From an uncultured Allomuricauda sp. (GTDB lineage Bacteria; Bacteroidota; Bacteroidia; Flavobacteriales; Flavobacteriaceae), in the NCBI RefSeq assembly GCF_947495325.1, contig NZ_CANLYK010000001.1, forward strand, positions 558,001 through 622,000: DNA of 64,000 nucleotides, in the 5' to 3' direction. The position numbers and the translations under genes were made by a program. Positions 26,684-35,613 of this stretch are shown one piece after another. The notes under the pieces were generated by a model that was not told the origin of the DNA, made no database searches, and was given only the letters and a program-made list of their open reading frames with translations. Position 1 is the first letter of the stretch. Every line of letters starts with the position of its first letter.

Positions 26684-27304
26684 ATGAAAAAAATGCAGGA
26701 AAATGACGTTCCCAACTTATATGGTTTGGTCTTGGCAGGAGGAAAGAGTACCCGGATGGGATCGGACAAGGGATTGATCAAGTACCATTCTATTCCTCAA
26801 CAGGAATACTTGTACAAACTCCTGGAGCACCTTTGCGACAAGGTTTTTCTAGGTATTCGGGATGAACAACGACTAGGCCTCAATAAAGGGTTTAATGTAA
26901 TTGTAGATCAAAATGAATATAGAGGGCCCTTTAATGGAATTTTAAGCGCGCACAAAAATTATCCCAAAGTTGCGTGGCTGGTATTGGCTTGCGACTTACC
27001 ATTGATTGATTTACAGGCTTTAAAAAATTTGACCGTAAAAAGAAACCCCAGTAAATTGGCAACATCATATGCCACAAGGGAGACCAATTTACCAGAACCA
27101 TTGATTACCATTTGGGAACCCGAGGGATTAAAATTGGCAATTTCCCATATGCAAACTTCCGAAAGTACATGTCCAAGAAAGTTTTTGATTAACTCGGATG
27201 TTGAGTTGGTGAATCCACAACATGATGAAGTATTGTACAATGCCAATTCCATTTCCGATTATGAATTCATAAAATCCAAATTAGAAACAACCAATGAATT
27301 CTAG
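26684..27304 (+). CDS. mobA: molybdenum cofactor guanylyltransferase MobA
   Basis: 206 aa nucleotidyltransferase with the signature LAGGKSTRMGSDKGL (17-31) and a central LVLACDLPLID. It adds GMP to molybdopterin to make MGD. It differs from the second NTP transferase at 31.3 kb, which is closer to MocA (CMP transfer). MGD is not normally used by xanthine-oxidase-family enzymes, so this gene may serve another molybdoenzyme or have shifted specificity. It overlaps the moeB-like gene by 11 bases. Confidence 0.87.
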   Translation: MKKMQENDVPNLYGLVLAGGKSTRMGSDKGLIKYHSIPQQEYLYKLLEHLCDKVFLGIRDEQRLGLNKGFNVIVDQNEYRGPFNGILSAHKNYPKVAWLVLACDLPLIDLQALKNLTVKRNPSKLATSYATRETNLPEPLITIWEPEGLKLAISHMQTSESTCPRKFLINSDVELVNPQHDEVLYNANSISDYEFIKSKLETTNEF

Positions 27305-28361
27305 GTATATAAGACAAACCAGCCTAAATGACTTTGGTCCAGATGGGCAATCAAAACTTTTAAAAGCCAAAGTTTTGGTTGTAGGTCTTGGTGGTTTGGG
27401 GCTACCTGCTCTTCAATACCTAAATGCAATGGGAGTTGGTACATTAGGCCTTATGGACCAAGATGTCATTGAGTTGCACAATTTGCAAAGACAGGTACTA
27501 TACTCAGAAAAAGATCTTGGAAGATTGAAGTTGGATGTGGTGCTTGAAAAACTAACAGCTCAAAACTCCCAAACCACTTTTAAAACACACGATACCTTTT
27601 TGACCAAAGAGAATGTGCTAGAAACCATAGCAGCATATGACCTTATAGTTGATGCAACAGATAATTTCCCTACACGTTATCTCATCAACGATGCTTGTGT
27701 TATATTGAACAAGCCATTTGTTTATGGTGCCCTGCATGCTTTTGAAGGACATGTAAGTGTATTTAATTATCAAGACGGCCCCACCTATCGCTGTTTATAT
27801 CCAGAAATACCAACTATTGATGAGGTACCAAATTGTAACGAAAATGGAGTTCTTGGGGTAATACCTGGAATTATTGGAACTATGCAGGCTTTAGAAGCGG
27901 TAAAAGTATTAACCGGTGTGGGCGAAGTACTTTCAGGTAAACTCATGATATACAATGGACTAAACCAACATGTCAGTAAAATTAATTTCAAGGCAAATCC
28001 AGGTTATAAGAAAATAACTGAGCTTCAAGATTTTTACGAAACCGTAGATTGCGATATAGTTCCTTCCATCAGCGCAAAAACCTTTATGTCATATAGAGAA
28101 TCAGGTAAAAAATTTACTTTGGTTGATGTTAGAACCTGGGAAGAATTCAATCAAAATCATTTAAACGAAGCCGTAAATATTCCCTTGGATAATCTAGATG
28201 TGTTTGAACATCAAATTGATTTGAACAAGGAGGTTTATATTATCTGTCAATCAGGAAAAAGAAGTGAATTGGCTCTAAAACAACTCCAAACCAAGCACCC
28301 GGACTTGACTCTTTATCATATTTTAGGAGGTATGAATAAAATGATGACCTTATGCCCTTAG
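27294..28361 (+). CDS. moeB: MoeB/ThiF-family adenylyltransferase fused to rhodanese
   Basis: 355 aa. Residues 1-240 are an E1-like adenylyltransferase (nucleotide loop GLGGLGLPAL, Arg finger in HNLQRQVLYSE, DATDNFPTRYLIND, and the YRCLYPEIP block with one half of the usual zinc site). Residues ~250-355 are a rhodanese with the catalytic Cys in ICQSGKRS. It would adenylate MoaD and supply its sulfur in one polypeptide, as in eukaryotic MOCS3. A second CxxC zinc pair is not obvious. It overlaps both neighbours by about 10 bases, showing tight operon structure. Confidence 0.9.
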   Translation: MNSRYIRQTSLNDFGPDGQSKLLKAKVLVVGLGGLGLPALQYLNAMGVGTLGLMDQDVIELHNLQRQVLYSEKDLGRLKLDVVLEKLTAQNSQTTFKTHDTFLTKENVLETIAAYDLIVDATDNFPTRYLINDACVILNKPFVYGALHAFEGHVSVFNYQDGPTYRCLYPEIPTIDEVPNCNENGVLGVIPGIIGTMQALEAVKVLTGVGEVLSGKLMIYNGLNQHVSKINFKANPGYKKITELQDFYETVDCDIVPSISAKTFMSYRESGKKFTLVDVRTWEEFNQNHLNEAVNIPLDNLDVFEHQIDLNKEVYIICQSGKRSELALKQLQTKHPDLTLYHILGGMNKMMTLCP

Positions 28362-29134
28362 CCTCTGGCGAATTAATTTTATTGTTTTTTTCCTTTTTTA
28401 TTGTAGCAGTCTTGTACTCAGCAGTCGGGTTTGGTGGGGGTTCAAGCTATTTGGCAATTTTAACATTGGTTTTTACTAGTTTTTTTGCAATTCGAAGTAC
28501 TGCACTTTTATGTAATCTAACCGTTGTTTTGGGAAGTTGTTTTTTGTTTTATAAAAGCGGGCACTTATCAATCAAAAAATTCCTCCCATTTATTGTCACG
28601 AGTATTCCCTTTGCTTTTCTTGGAGCTTCGTTCCAATTAAAAGAACACGTTTTCTTTATTATTTTGGGAAGTTCTTTGATTATTTCAGCACTGGCTCTTT
28701 CGTATCAAACCTTAAAACTTAAATCACCGGTGAGTGTTAAAAAATACCCTAATTACGTTTCATACATGCTTGGTGGTTGCATAGGGTTACTTTCTGGCCT
28801 TGTGGGTATTGGTGGCGGTATTTTCTTGGCTCCCGTCCTTAATCATATGAAATGGGATAAACCAATTGTTATAGCTGCTTTGGCAAGTTTCTTTATTCTT
28901 GTTAATTCCGTTTCTGGCATTGGAGGGTTATTCGTAAGCAATTCTTTTGAAGTCTTTTGGCCTGAAGTCATATGGCTTTTAGTTGCGGTAGTATTAGGTG
29001 GTCAACTGGGAGTAAGGCTGAGTATTGGAAAACTATCCTCAAAACGCATTAAATTGCTTACCGCACTTCTAGTACTATTTGTTGGGATACGTGTATTATT
29101 AAAAAATGGATTACAGCTAACTATATTTTCATGA
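28352..29134 (+). CDS. TSUP/TauE-SafE family membrane transporter
   Basis: 260 aa, about eight membrane segments, with the twin family repeats YSAVGFGGGSSYLAIL near the N-terminus and GLLSGLVGIGGGIFLAPVL in the second half. TSUP proteins move sulfite, sulfonates or other small organic anions. Placed inside the molybdenum cofactor operon (overlaps of 10 and 4 bases), it may move an anion needed for, or released by, the pathway or the hydroxylase. It is not a ModB homologue; no modABC genes are in the window. Confidence 0.88.
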   Translation: MPLASGELILLFFSFFIVAVLYSAVGFGGGSSYLAILTLVFTSFFAIRSTALLCNLTVVLGSCFLFYKSGHLSIKKFLPFIVTSIPFAFLGASFQLKEHVFFIILGSSLIISALALSYQTLKLKSPVSVKKYPNYVSYMLGGCIGLLSGLVGIGGGIFLAPVLNHMKWDKPIVIAALASFFILVNSVSGIGGLFVSNSFEVFWPEVIWLLVAVVLGGQLGVRLSIGKLSSKRIKLLTALLVLFVGIRVLLKNGLQLTIFS

Positions 29135-30330
29135 TTTCTTTTAAGAAGGCATTTCAAAAAGTTCTGGACAACACGCAAGATTATGGAAACGAATATGTTG
29201 CCCTAGACCAATCCAATAACAGAATCTTAGCTGAAACCATTTTGGCGGATAGGGATTTTCCTCCATTTGATAGAGCTACTAAAGATGGGATTGCTATCAG
29301 CTTTGACGGACTTTTATCCTCAAACCAAACCTTTAAAATTTCAGGAATTGCACAGGCGGGTAGTCCACAGCAAGTTTTACAAAACAATACTGAATGTATT
29401 GAGGTCATGACGGGTGCCATGGTTCCAAAGAATGCAGATACAGTTGTGATGTATGAACATGTTTCCCAAGATAATGGGACTTTTTCGCTGCTCAAACCAG
29501 TTACTAAAGGTCAAAATATTCATTATCAAGGTAGCGATGTTGACAAGGGCGAAGAACTTCTTAAACCGGGGATTCAAATAACAGCTTCGGAAATAGGAGT
29601 CTTGGCAACCGTTGGGAAATCTGAGGTTTTAGTGAAAAAATTACCAAAAATAGCAGTAATAGCAACGGGCAATGAATTGGTAGAAATAGATAAAAAACCA
29701 CTTCCTTATCAGATTAGGAAATCAAATTCCCTTACATTAAAAGGATTACTGGTTGAAGAAAAGATTACTGCAGATTTGTATCATTTAGTTGATGAACCCG
29801 GTCTTTTAAGAGAGAAAGTAAAAACTCTTATCGACGATTATGATATTTTGCTTTTAAGTGGTGGGGTTTCCAAAGGTAAATTTGATTTTTTACCAGAAGT
29901 TTTTGATGCGTTGGGAGTGGAGAAAATATTTCATAAGGTATTGCAACGCCCAGGGAAACCGTTTTGGTTTGGAAAGCATAAGTCTAGTCGTACAACTATA
30001 TTTTCCTTCCCCGGAAACCCTGTGTCCACCTTTGCCAACTACCATATTTACTTTAAACCATGGCTTAACAAAACTTTGGGATTAAGTACACCAAAATTTG
30101 CTGTATTTTTAAATGAACCAATCACAAACAAAACGGATTTAACACTTTTTATAGGTGTTACTATTAGTATCAATAAGGGCGAGTTGTTTGCAAAAACATT
30201 GACAACCACTGGTTCTGGAGATCTTGTTGGACTTTCTAAAATTGATGGTTTTATTCAACTGGACCCAAATCAAACAGTTGAAAACGGCAACGGATTGGTT
30301 TCTTTCATACCTACACGAAGGATGATTTAG
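29131..30330 (+). CDS. moeA: molybdopterin molybdenumtransferase MoeA
   Basis: 399 aa. Inserts molybdate into adenylated molybdopterin. Visible: DRDFPPFDRATKDGIAI at the N-terminus (domain II/III entry), TGAMVPKNADTVVMYEH, ATGNELV, then the MPT-binding LLLSGGVSKGKFDFLPEVF and FSFPGNPVST. Its start overlaps the TSUP stop (ATGA), which implies translational coupling. Full length. Confidence 0.95.
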   Translation: MISFKKAFQKVLDNTQDYGNEYVALDQSNNRILAETILADRDFPPFDRATKDGIAISFDGLLSSNQTFKISGIAQAGSPQQVLQNNTECIEVMTGAMVPKNADTVVMYEHVSQDNGTFSLLKPVTKGQNIHYQGSDVDKGEELLKPGIQITASEIGVLATVGKSEVLVKKLPKIAVIATGNELVEIDKKPLPYQIRKSNSLTLKGLLVEEKITADLYHLVDEPGLLREKVKTLIDDYDILLLSGGVSKGKFDFLPEVFDALGVEKIFHKVLQRPGKPFWFGKHKSSRTTIFSFPGNPVSTFANYHIYFKPWLNKTLGLSTPKFAVFLNEPITNKTDLTLFIGVTISINKGELFAKTLTTTGSGDLVGLSKIDGFIQLDPNQTVENGNGLVSFIPTRRMI

Positions 30331-30331
30331 T

Positions 30332-31345
30332 ATGACACATGAATTAAAAACAATTATTCAACAATACCAGAAGAGACAAGAACAAGGTCAATCGGCTGTA
30401 TTGGCAACTGTTGTAGCCTTGGATGGATCGTCATACCGTAGGCCCGGAGTTCGTATGCTGATTTTTGAAAATGGAGACATGGTTGGAGCCGTTAGTGGTG
30501 GATGTGTTGAAAAAGAAGTGCTAAGACAAGCATCATCTGTATTCTCAAGCAATGTATCAAAAATAATGGTTTATGACGGCAGGTATCGTTTAGGGTGTGA
30601 AGGGGTTCTTTACATTCTATTGGAAGCTTTTAGGCCCGATGAAATCCTGTTGACACAATTCTGGGACACCATTGATACCAGAGAGTCTTTTTTCATAGAA
30701 TCATTTTATAAGAAGGAACATAGTGAAAGTAGGGATTATCATTCTGTTTTTAATTTGAATGATACTTCCTTTTATATAAATAAGGAGGCACCTAAAAAGG
30801 TTACCAATGAAGTAATGCGTTTTAAGCAAGAAATGCATCCCTGTTTCCAATTGATAATTATTGGAGGTGAGCATGATGCAGTTCAATTATGTAAATATGC
30901 TTCATTAACGGGATGGGAAGTTACAGTGGTTGTAAATCCAAGGGAGGAAAAGACCGAAAATGACTTTCCTGGCATAAAAACGTTGATTTCTGTTGAGCCA
31001 GATGTTTTTAAACCCAAATTAGATGAACAAACAGCTGTTTTGGTGATGACACATAGCTTTTCAAAAGACTTACAGTTCTTGATTGCACTTAAGGAAGAGA
31101 AGGGAGCCTATATAGGGCTTTTGGGGCCGCAAAAAAGGCGGGAAAAACTATTTGATGAACTCTTGGAAAGGTATCCCGATATCTCTGAGTACTATTTAGA
31201 ACAGATTCACGGACCTGCAGGAATTGACATTGGTGCTGAAACGCCTCAAGAAATTGCTGTTTCAGTACTATCAGAGATTTTAGCTGTGGTCAATAAAAAA
31301 GAACCATCACTTTTAAAAGATAAAGTCGGTAAGATTCATGTTTAG
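30332..31345 (+). CDS. xdhC: XdhC/CoxI-family molybdenum cofactor insertion protein
   Basis: 337 aa. The N-terminal XdhC/CoxI domain has VATVVALDGSSYRRPGVRMLI and GAVSGGCVEKEVLRQA. The C-terminal Rossmann-like domain has LIIIGGEHDAVQLCKYA and ends with IHGPAGIDIGAETPQEIAVSVLSEILAV, the family's closing signature. XdhC binds the molybdenum cofactor, has it sulfurated, and hands it to a xanthine-oxidase-type enzyme, which fits the hydroxylase at the head of the operon. One base after moeA. Confidence 0.93.
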   Translation: MTHELKTIIQQYQKRQEQGQSAVLATVVALDGSSYRRPGVRMLIFENGDMVGAVSGGCVEKEVLRQASSVFSSNVSKIMVYDGRYRLGCEGVLYILLEAFRPDEILLTQFWDTIDTRESFFIESFYKKEHSESRDYHSVFNLNDTSFYINKEAPKKVTNEVMRFKQEMHPCFQLIIIGGEHDAVQLCKYASLTGWEVTVVVNPREEKTENDFPGIKTLISVEPDVFKPKLDEQTAVLVMTHSFSKDLQFLIALKEEKGAYIGLLGPQKRREKLFDELLERYPDISEYYLEQIHGPAGIDIGAETPQEIAVSVLSEILAVVNKKEPSLLKDKVGKIHV

Positions 31346-31348
31346 TTA

Positions 31349-31948
31349 ATGACAGAAGGAATTTCAATTCTCATATTGGCCGCAGGAGCATCCACAAGAA
31401 TGCAAGAAAACATTAAACAGCTGCTTCCGTGGAAAAATACCACCTTGTTGGGTAATGCCATTGAACAGGCCCAAAAAATTACGGACTCCATAGTGGTGAT
31501 TTTAGGCTCAAACGCAGAAAAGATTAAAAAAGTGGTCCCCAAAACTGTCAAAATCTTAGAGAACCCAAATTGGGAGCAAGGTATGGGTAGTTCCATTTCA
31601 TGCGGAGCCAAACATGTTTTAGAAATACACCAAGATACTTCCAGTGTTCTACTAATGCTTGCAGATCAGCCCTTGATAGATGTGGAATTCTTAAATACTA
31701 TGATTTCAACATATAGGGAACGTAAAAAAAGAATAGTAGCTACCGACTATGGAGGAAAACTAGGGGTTCCAGCAATCTTTGACCATACTTTGTTGACCGA
31801 ACTATCAGAATTAAAAAAAGATTTCGGTGCAAGACACTTAATTATGAAACATGAAAGTGAGGCATTCGGGGTTGTTCCAGATGGTAAGGAGATAGATGTC
31901 GATACAAAAAAAGAATACAATCAACTAATTGATTTACAAAATACTTAA
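31349..31948 (+). CDS. MocA-like molybdenum cofactor nucleotidyltransferase
   Basis: 199 aa NTP transferase: LILAAGASTRMQENIKQLLPW at the N-terminus, then MGSSISCGAKHV and MLADQPLIDVEFL, the pattern of MocA-type CMP transferases that make molybdopterin cytosine dinucleotide for xanthine-oxidase-family enzymes. Position next to xdhC agrees. Three bases after xdhC and two before the amidohydrolase gene. Confidence 0.88.
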   Translation: MTEGISILILAAGASTRMQENIKQLLPWKNTTLLGNAIEQAQKITDSIVVILGSNAEKIKKVVPKTVKILENPNWEQGMGSSISCGAKHVLEIHQDTSSVLLMLADQPLIDVEFLNTMISTYRERKKRIVATDYGGKLGVPAIFDHTLLTELSELKKDFGARHLIMKHESEAFGVVPDGKEIDVDTKKEYNQLIDLQNT

Positions 31949-31950
31949 CT

Positions 31951-33033
31951 ATGAAAACCTATATTATCACTTTAATTACATTTCTGTTTATCAACTTTGG
32001 TTTTTCCCAAGAGATGGGTTTTGAAGAATACAATCCAAAATCCACTTTAGTTGTCCCAGAAAACCCGGTAAACAAAGCAAAATTTACCTTTATAGACGTC
32101 CATAGCCATCAGTTTAGAATGGCCACGCAAAATTTATCCACCTTAATTAAGGATATGGATGAAATGAATATGGGGGTTATGGTTAATCTTAGTGGAGGCT
32201 CTGGTCAGGGATTGCGGGCAATGCTAAAAAATGTAAACGATAATTATCCCAATCGATTTGTAGTTTTTGCCAATGTGGATTTTAACGGTGTGGGAAATTC
32301 CAATTGGGGTGAAATGGCCGCCTCACAGTTGGAATTGGATATAAAAAGCGGTGCTAAAGGCTTGAAAGTATATAAAAGTTTGGGACTTAGAAACAAGGAC
32401 ATAAACGGAAACAGGATTGCCATAGATGACCCCAGATTGGATCCCATATGGGAAAAATGCGGTGAATTGGAAATTCCAGTATTGATCCATGCTGCTGACC
32501 CAAAATCATTTTGGGATCCTATGGACAGCGAGAACGAGCGTTGGCTGGAATTAAAGACAAGACCAAGAAGAAAACGTTCAGCGACCGATCCTGCGCCATG
32601 GCAACAAATTATTGATGAGCAACACCGAATGTTCAAAAAACATCCAAAGACAAAATTCATTAACGCCCATATGGGTTGGTATGCCAATAATTTAGATAGG
32701 CTAGGGGAGTTGATGGATGAGATTCCGAATATGTCAGTGGGTATTGGTGCAATAATTGCTGAATTGGGCCGACAACCACGACGCGCCAAAGAGTTTTTTA
32801 TAAAATATCAAGATAGAATCCTGTTTGGAAAAGATAGCTGGAAACCTGAAGAGTTTCCTACCTATTTCAGAGTATTGGAAACTGCTGATGAGTATTTTCC
32901 ATACTACAAAAAATATCATGCTTTTTGGGCTATGTACGGATTGGATTTACCGGACGAGGTGCTAAGAAAAGTATATTATAAAAATGCCATCAACCTTATC
33001 CCTGGATTGGATAGGTCACTTTTTGAATACTAA
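31951..33033 (+). CDS. exported amidohydrolase (amidohydrolase 2 family)
   Basis: 360 aa with a signal peptide ending in FGFSQ. TIM-barrel metal hydrolase: HSHQF replaces the classical HxH, then LIHAADPKSFWDP, NAHMGWYANN and the late Asp in ILFGKDSW. Family members are hydrolases or decarboxylases of small ring or acid compounds. It is the last gene of the molybdenum hydroxylase operon (2 bases after mocA), so it may act in the periplasm on the hydroxylation product. That pathway link is inference. Confidence 0.82.
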   Translation: MKTYIITLITFLFINFGFSQEMGFEEYNPKSTLVVPENPVNKAKFTFIDVHSHQFRMATQNLSTLIKDMDEMNMGVMVNLSGGSGQGLRAMLKNVNDNYPNRFVVFANVDFNGVGNSNWGEMAASQLELDIKSGAKGLKVYKSLGLRNKDINGNRIAIDDPRLDPIWEKCGELEIPVLIHAADPKSFWDPMDSENERWLELKTRPRRKRSATDPAPWQQIIDEQHRMFKKHPKTKFINAHMGWYANNLDRLGELMDEIPNMSVGIGAIIAELGRQPRRAKEFFIKYQDRILFGKDSWKPEEFPTYFRVLETADEYFPYYKKYHAFWAMYGLDLPDEVLRKVYYKNAINLIPGLDRSLFEY

Positions 33034-33044
33034 GCAGGAGAGGA

Positions 33045-33188
33045 TTAGCTGAATTCAGTATTTTCTAAGGATTTTAATTCAGGCTCTCCCAAATCTTGGA
33101 ATATTCCACAGGAAATCTGCTTTTTAACCAAAGATTTAGATTTCTTACGTTTTACCAAGGTTTCAATTTCTTTATTCAAAAATTCCAT
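33045..33188 (-). CDS. possible small protein, 47 aa
   Basis: ATG 33188 to TAA 33045. The peptide is Lys-rich in the first half (EIETLVKRKKSKSLVKKQ), has one Cys, and a polar acidic second half. It lies between the amidohydrolase and the GntR gene, on the GntR strand and 66 bases past its stop, so it could be read through from that gene. No family recognised; it may be a chance frame. Confidence 0.35.
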   Translation of the reverse strand: MEFLNKEIETLVKRKKSKSLVKKQISCGIFQDLGEPELKSLENTEFS

Positions 33189-33254
33189 TAGGAAGTATTT
33201 TAAATAATAACGAAATCTCCATCTGTTTATTTTGATTTAACATAAAGTTGGCCT

Positions 33255-33884
33255 TCATATATTCATTTGAGCTCCTATATATTCTAAAACCATCATCCAA
33301 TTCATTTTAAGAATGAGTGCGGCCGTAGGAATATTATCTTCTTCAATCGCTTCGATTATAGCATCGTTTTGATTATCTACTTTCTCATAAAAAGATACAT
33401 CTTGTCCAAATCCCTGTTCATAAAAAAGTATTCGAGCTTTAAGGTCATCCAAAATTTGCAATAGAATGGTATTGGCACACTTTGCAACCAACAAATCATG
33501 GAACCCGAACCTAGCGTCCAATCTAGTGGCATGGGAACTGGCTTGCTTTAATTTGAGTTGTTGCAATGTTAAGGATTCAACATCATCTTCTGAAAAAGAA
33601 GAGCTTTCCAATGCCATTATCTCTAATTGTGCAATGGTATTGTACAGGTTCTTGGCTTCCCTTTTAGTAAGTTTGGCGACAACAAAGCCCCTATTCGGAA
33701 TAGCGTTTATTATTCTTGCTTGTTCCAATTGACTTAAAGCCTCACGGATTGGGGTAACACTAATTCCTATTTTTCTGGATAGCGCTGCAAGGTTAATGGT
33801 TTTCCCAACCTCTAATTCACCTTTTTCGATTTGCTCCAACAAATGGGATTTTACTCGATTTCGTAAAACGTGGGTATTATCCAT
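33255..33884 (-). CDS. GntR-family regulator, FCD (FadR) subfamily
   Basis: 209 aa. N-terminal winged helix (IEKGELEVGKTINLAALSRKIGISVTPIREALSQLEQARIINAIPNRGFVV) and an all-helical FCD ligand domain (about 75-205) with the acidic/His positions that commonly bind a metal and a carboxylate (DARFGFHDLLVAKCAN). A perfect palindrome lies 14 bases upstream of its start and is the likely operator, so autoregulation and control of the divergent trehalase gene are plausible. Confidence 0.9.
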   Translation of the reverse strand: MDNTHVLRNRVKSHLLEQIEKGELEVGKTINLAALSRKIGISVTPIREALSQLEQARIINAIPNRGFVVAKLTKREAKNLYNTIAQLEIMALESSSFSEDDVESLTLQQLKLKQASSHATRLDARFGFHDLLVAKCANTILLQILDDLKARILFYEQGFGQDVSFYEKVDNQNDAIIEAIEEDNIPTAALILKMNWMMVLEYIGAQMNI

Positions 33885-33897
33885 GAACTAAAGATAC

Positions 33898-33913
33898 AAA
33901 TCGTATACGATTT
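33898..33913. promoter_or_regulatory. palindromic operator between GntR and trehalase genes
   Basis: Perfect 16-bp palindrome AAATCGTATACGATTT. Its GTATAC core with flanking A/T matches operators typical of FCD-type GntR regulators (half-site like TNGTATAC). It sits 14 bases upstream of the regulator ATG and 60 bases upstream of the trehalase ATG. Confidence 0.65.
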
Positions 33914-33972
33914 TAAGGATTTTCATTTAGCGTATTACTCTTATATTTAGCTTAGTTTAAATTTATAATGAA

Positions 33973-35553
33973 ATGAAAGTCTGGTTTTTTAGTTTATTCT
34001 TGTTTTTATCCGTTCTGGGCTGTAAAGAGACCATCCAACCCTTAGAACCAATAAATTTTTATGAATCCCAACTTTTCACGGATGTCCAGCTTGCTGGTAT
34101 TTTTAAAGATTCAAAGACTTTTGTGGATTTGGTCCCAAAGAAAGATGCATCCACACTGGAAGCAAAATATCTTTTGGAGAGGGAGAAAGAAGGTTTTGAA
34201 CTAAAGGCATTTGTCCTAAATAATTTTGAAGATAGATCCATGAAGGTCTTGGAGTTTGAAACCGACACGTCTAGAACCATGTACGAGCATATCATCTATA
34301 TGTGGGATAACCTGACAAGAGGTCCTGATGAGGTTATACCACACTCTTCCAGAATAGCGCTACCTCATAAATATGTTGTGCCAGGGGGACGTTTTCAGGA
34401 AATCTATTATTGGGATAGCTATTTTACTTTGGAAGGGCTTCTGGCAGACGATAGATATGATTTAGCCAAAAATATGGTTGATAATTTTGCTTTTCTGATA
34501 GATACGATAGGCTTTATACCCAATGGCACCCGAAATTATTATAAAACAAGGTCCCAACCACCATTTTTTTCACTGATGGTAGATGCCATATCGAGAAATG
34601 ATGAAAAAGTACTTGAAGCATATCTACCAAATTTGATAAAAGAGTATGGTTTCTGGATGAATGATATAGAAAATAGAAATGTAGATGACATCAATCGGCA
34701 TGTTGTTAAAATTGAGCAAAGTACCTTGCTAAATCGGTACTGGGATAGCGGGTCTACGCCAAGACCAGAAGCCTACAAAGAAGATTTACACTTGGCTACC
34801 GAATTGGAAACAGATTCCCTCAAGAAACAATTATATACCAATCTTAGGTCTGCTGCGGCATCGGGTTGGGATTTTAGCTCAAGGTGGTATGGTGAAAATG
34901 ATACATTTGGTAGTACGGAAACTACTGCAATATTGCCAATTGATCTAAACTGTCTCCTATACTTTATGGAAAATAAAATTGCAGAAGGGTATTTTATTCA
35001 AGGAGACCAGTCCCATGGAAAACTTTTTAATGACAAGGCAGTCAAAAGGGGAGAAGCCATTCAAAAATATTTCTGGAATCCGCAGAGTGGCCTATTCCAT
35101 GACTTTAATTTCAAGAAAAAGGCCATAACACCGGAACTCACATTGGCAGGCACGTTCCCTTTGTATTTTAAATTGGCCACAAATGAACAAGCTGAACAGG
35201 TTAAAGATGTAATAATGACCCGTTTTTTAAAAGAAGGCGGGCTAGTTACCACCTTGAATCACTCAGGTCAACAATGGGACGCTCCAAATGGCTGGGCTCC
35301 CTTACAGTGGATTGCTGTGAAGGGGCTTTTCAATTATGGCTATGAAAAAGAGGCCGTTGAAGTAATGAATCGATGGTTGGCTCTTAATGAAAAAGTGTAC
35401 AAGAACACAGGGAAAATGATGGAAAAGTATAATGTGGAGGATCTTTCTTTATTATCCGGAGGAGGAGAGTATGAAACTCAAGATGGGTTTGGGTGGACAA
35501 ATGGTGTGGCCGTAGGCTTCAAGAAAATTCTTCAAGAAATGGAGAACGATTAA
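33973..35553 (+). CDS. treA: trehalase (GH37), lipoprotein
   Basis: 526 aa alpha,alpha-trehalase, which splits trehalose into two glucose units. Both family signatures are exact: PGGRFQEIYYWDSYF and QWDAPNGWAPLQW. The Asp in SGWDFSSRWYG and the late Glu region supply the catalytic acids. Signal peptide with lipobox (VLGC) places it on an outer membrane or periplasmic face. Divergent from the GntR gene, with the palindromic operator between them, so it is probably induced by a sugar or sugar acid. No dedicated trehalose transporter is adjacent. Confidence 0.95.
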   Translation: MKVWFFSLFLFLSVLGCKETIQPLEPINFYESQLFTDVQLAGIFKDSKTFVDLVPKKDASTLEAKYLLEREKEGFELKAFVLNNFEDRSMKVLEFETDTSRTMYEHIIYMWDNLTRGPDEVIPHSSRIALPHKYVVPGGRFQEIYYWDSYFTLEGLLADDRYDLAKNMVDNFAFLIDTIGFIPNGTRNYYKTRSQPPFFSLMVDAISRNDEKVLEAYLPNLIKEYGFWMNDIENRNVDDINRHVVKIEQSTLLNRYWDSGSTPRPEAYKEDLHLATELETDSLKKQLYTNLRSAAASGWDFSSRWYGENDTFGSTETTAILPIDLNCLLYFMENKIAEGYFIQGDQSHGKLFNDKAVKRGEAIQKYFWNPQSGLFHDFNFKKKAITPELTLAGTFPLYFKLATNEQAEQVKDVIMTRFLKEGGLVTTLNHSGQQWDAPNGWAPLQWIAVKGLFNYGYEKEAVEVMNRWLALNEKVYKNTGKMMEKYNVEDLSLLSGGGEYETQDGFGWTNGVAVGFKKILQEMEND

Positions 35554-35613
35554 AACCGTATTGTAAGTTAGGTCCATACAAGGTGACCAATATCATACAA
35601 CATCAATCAAAAA

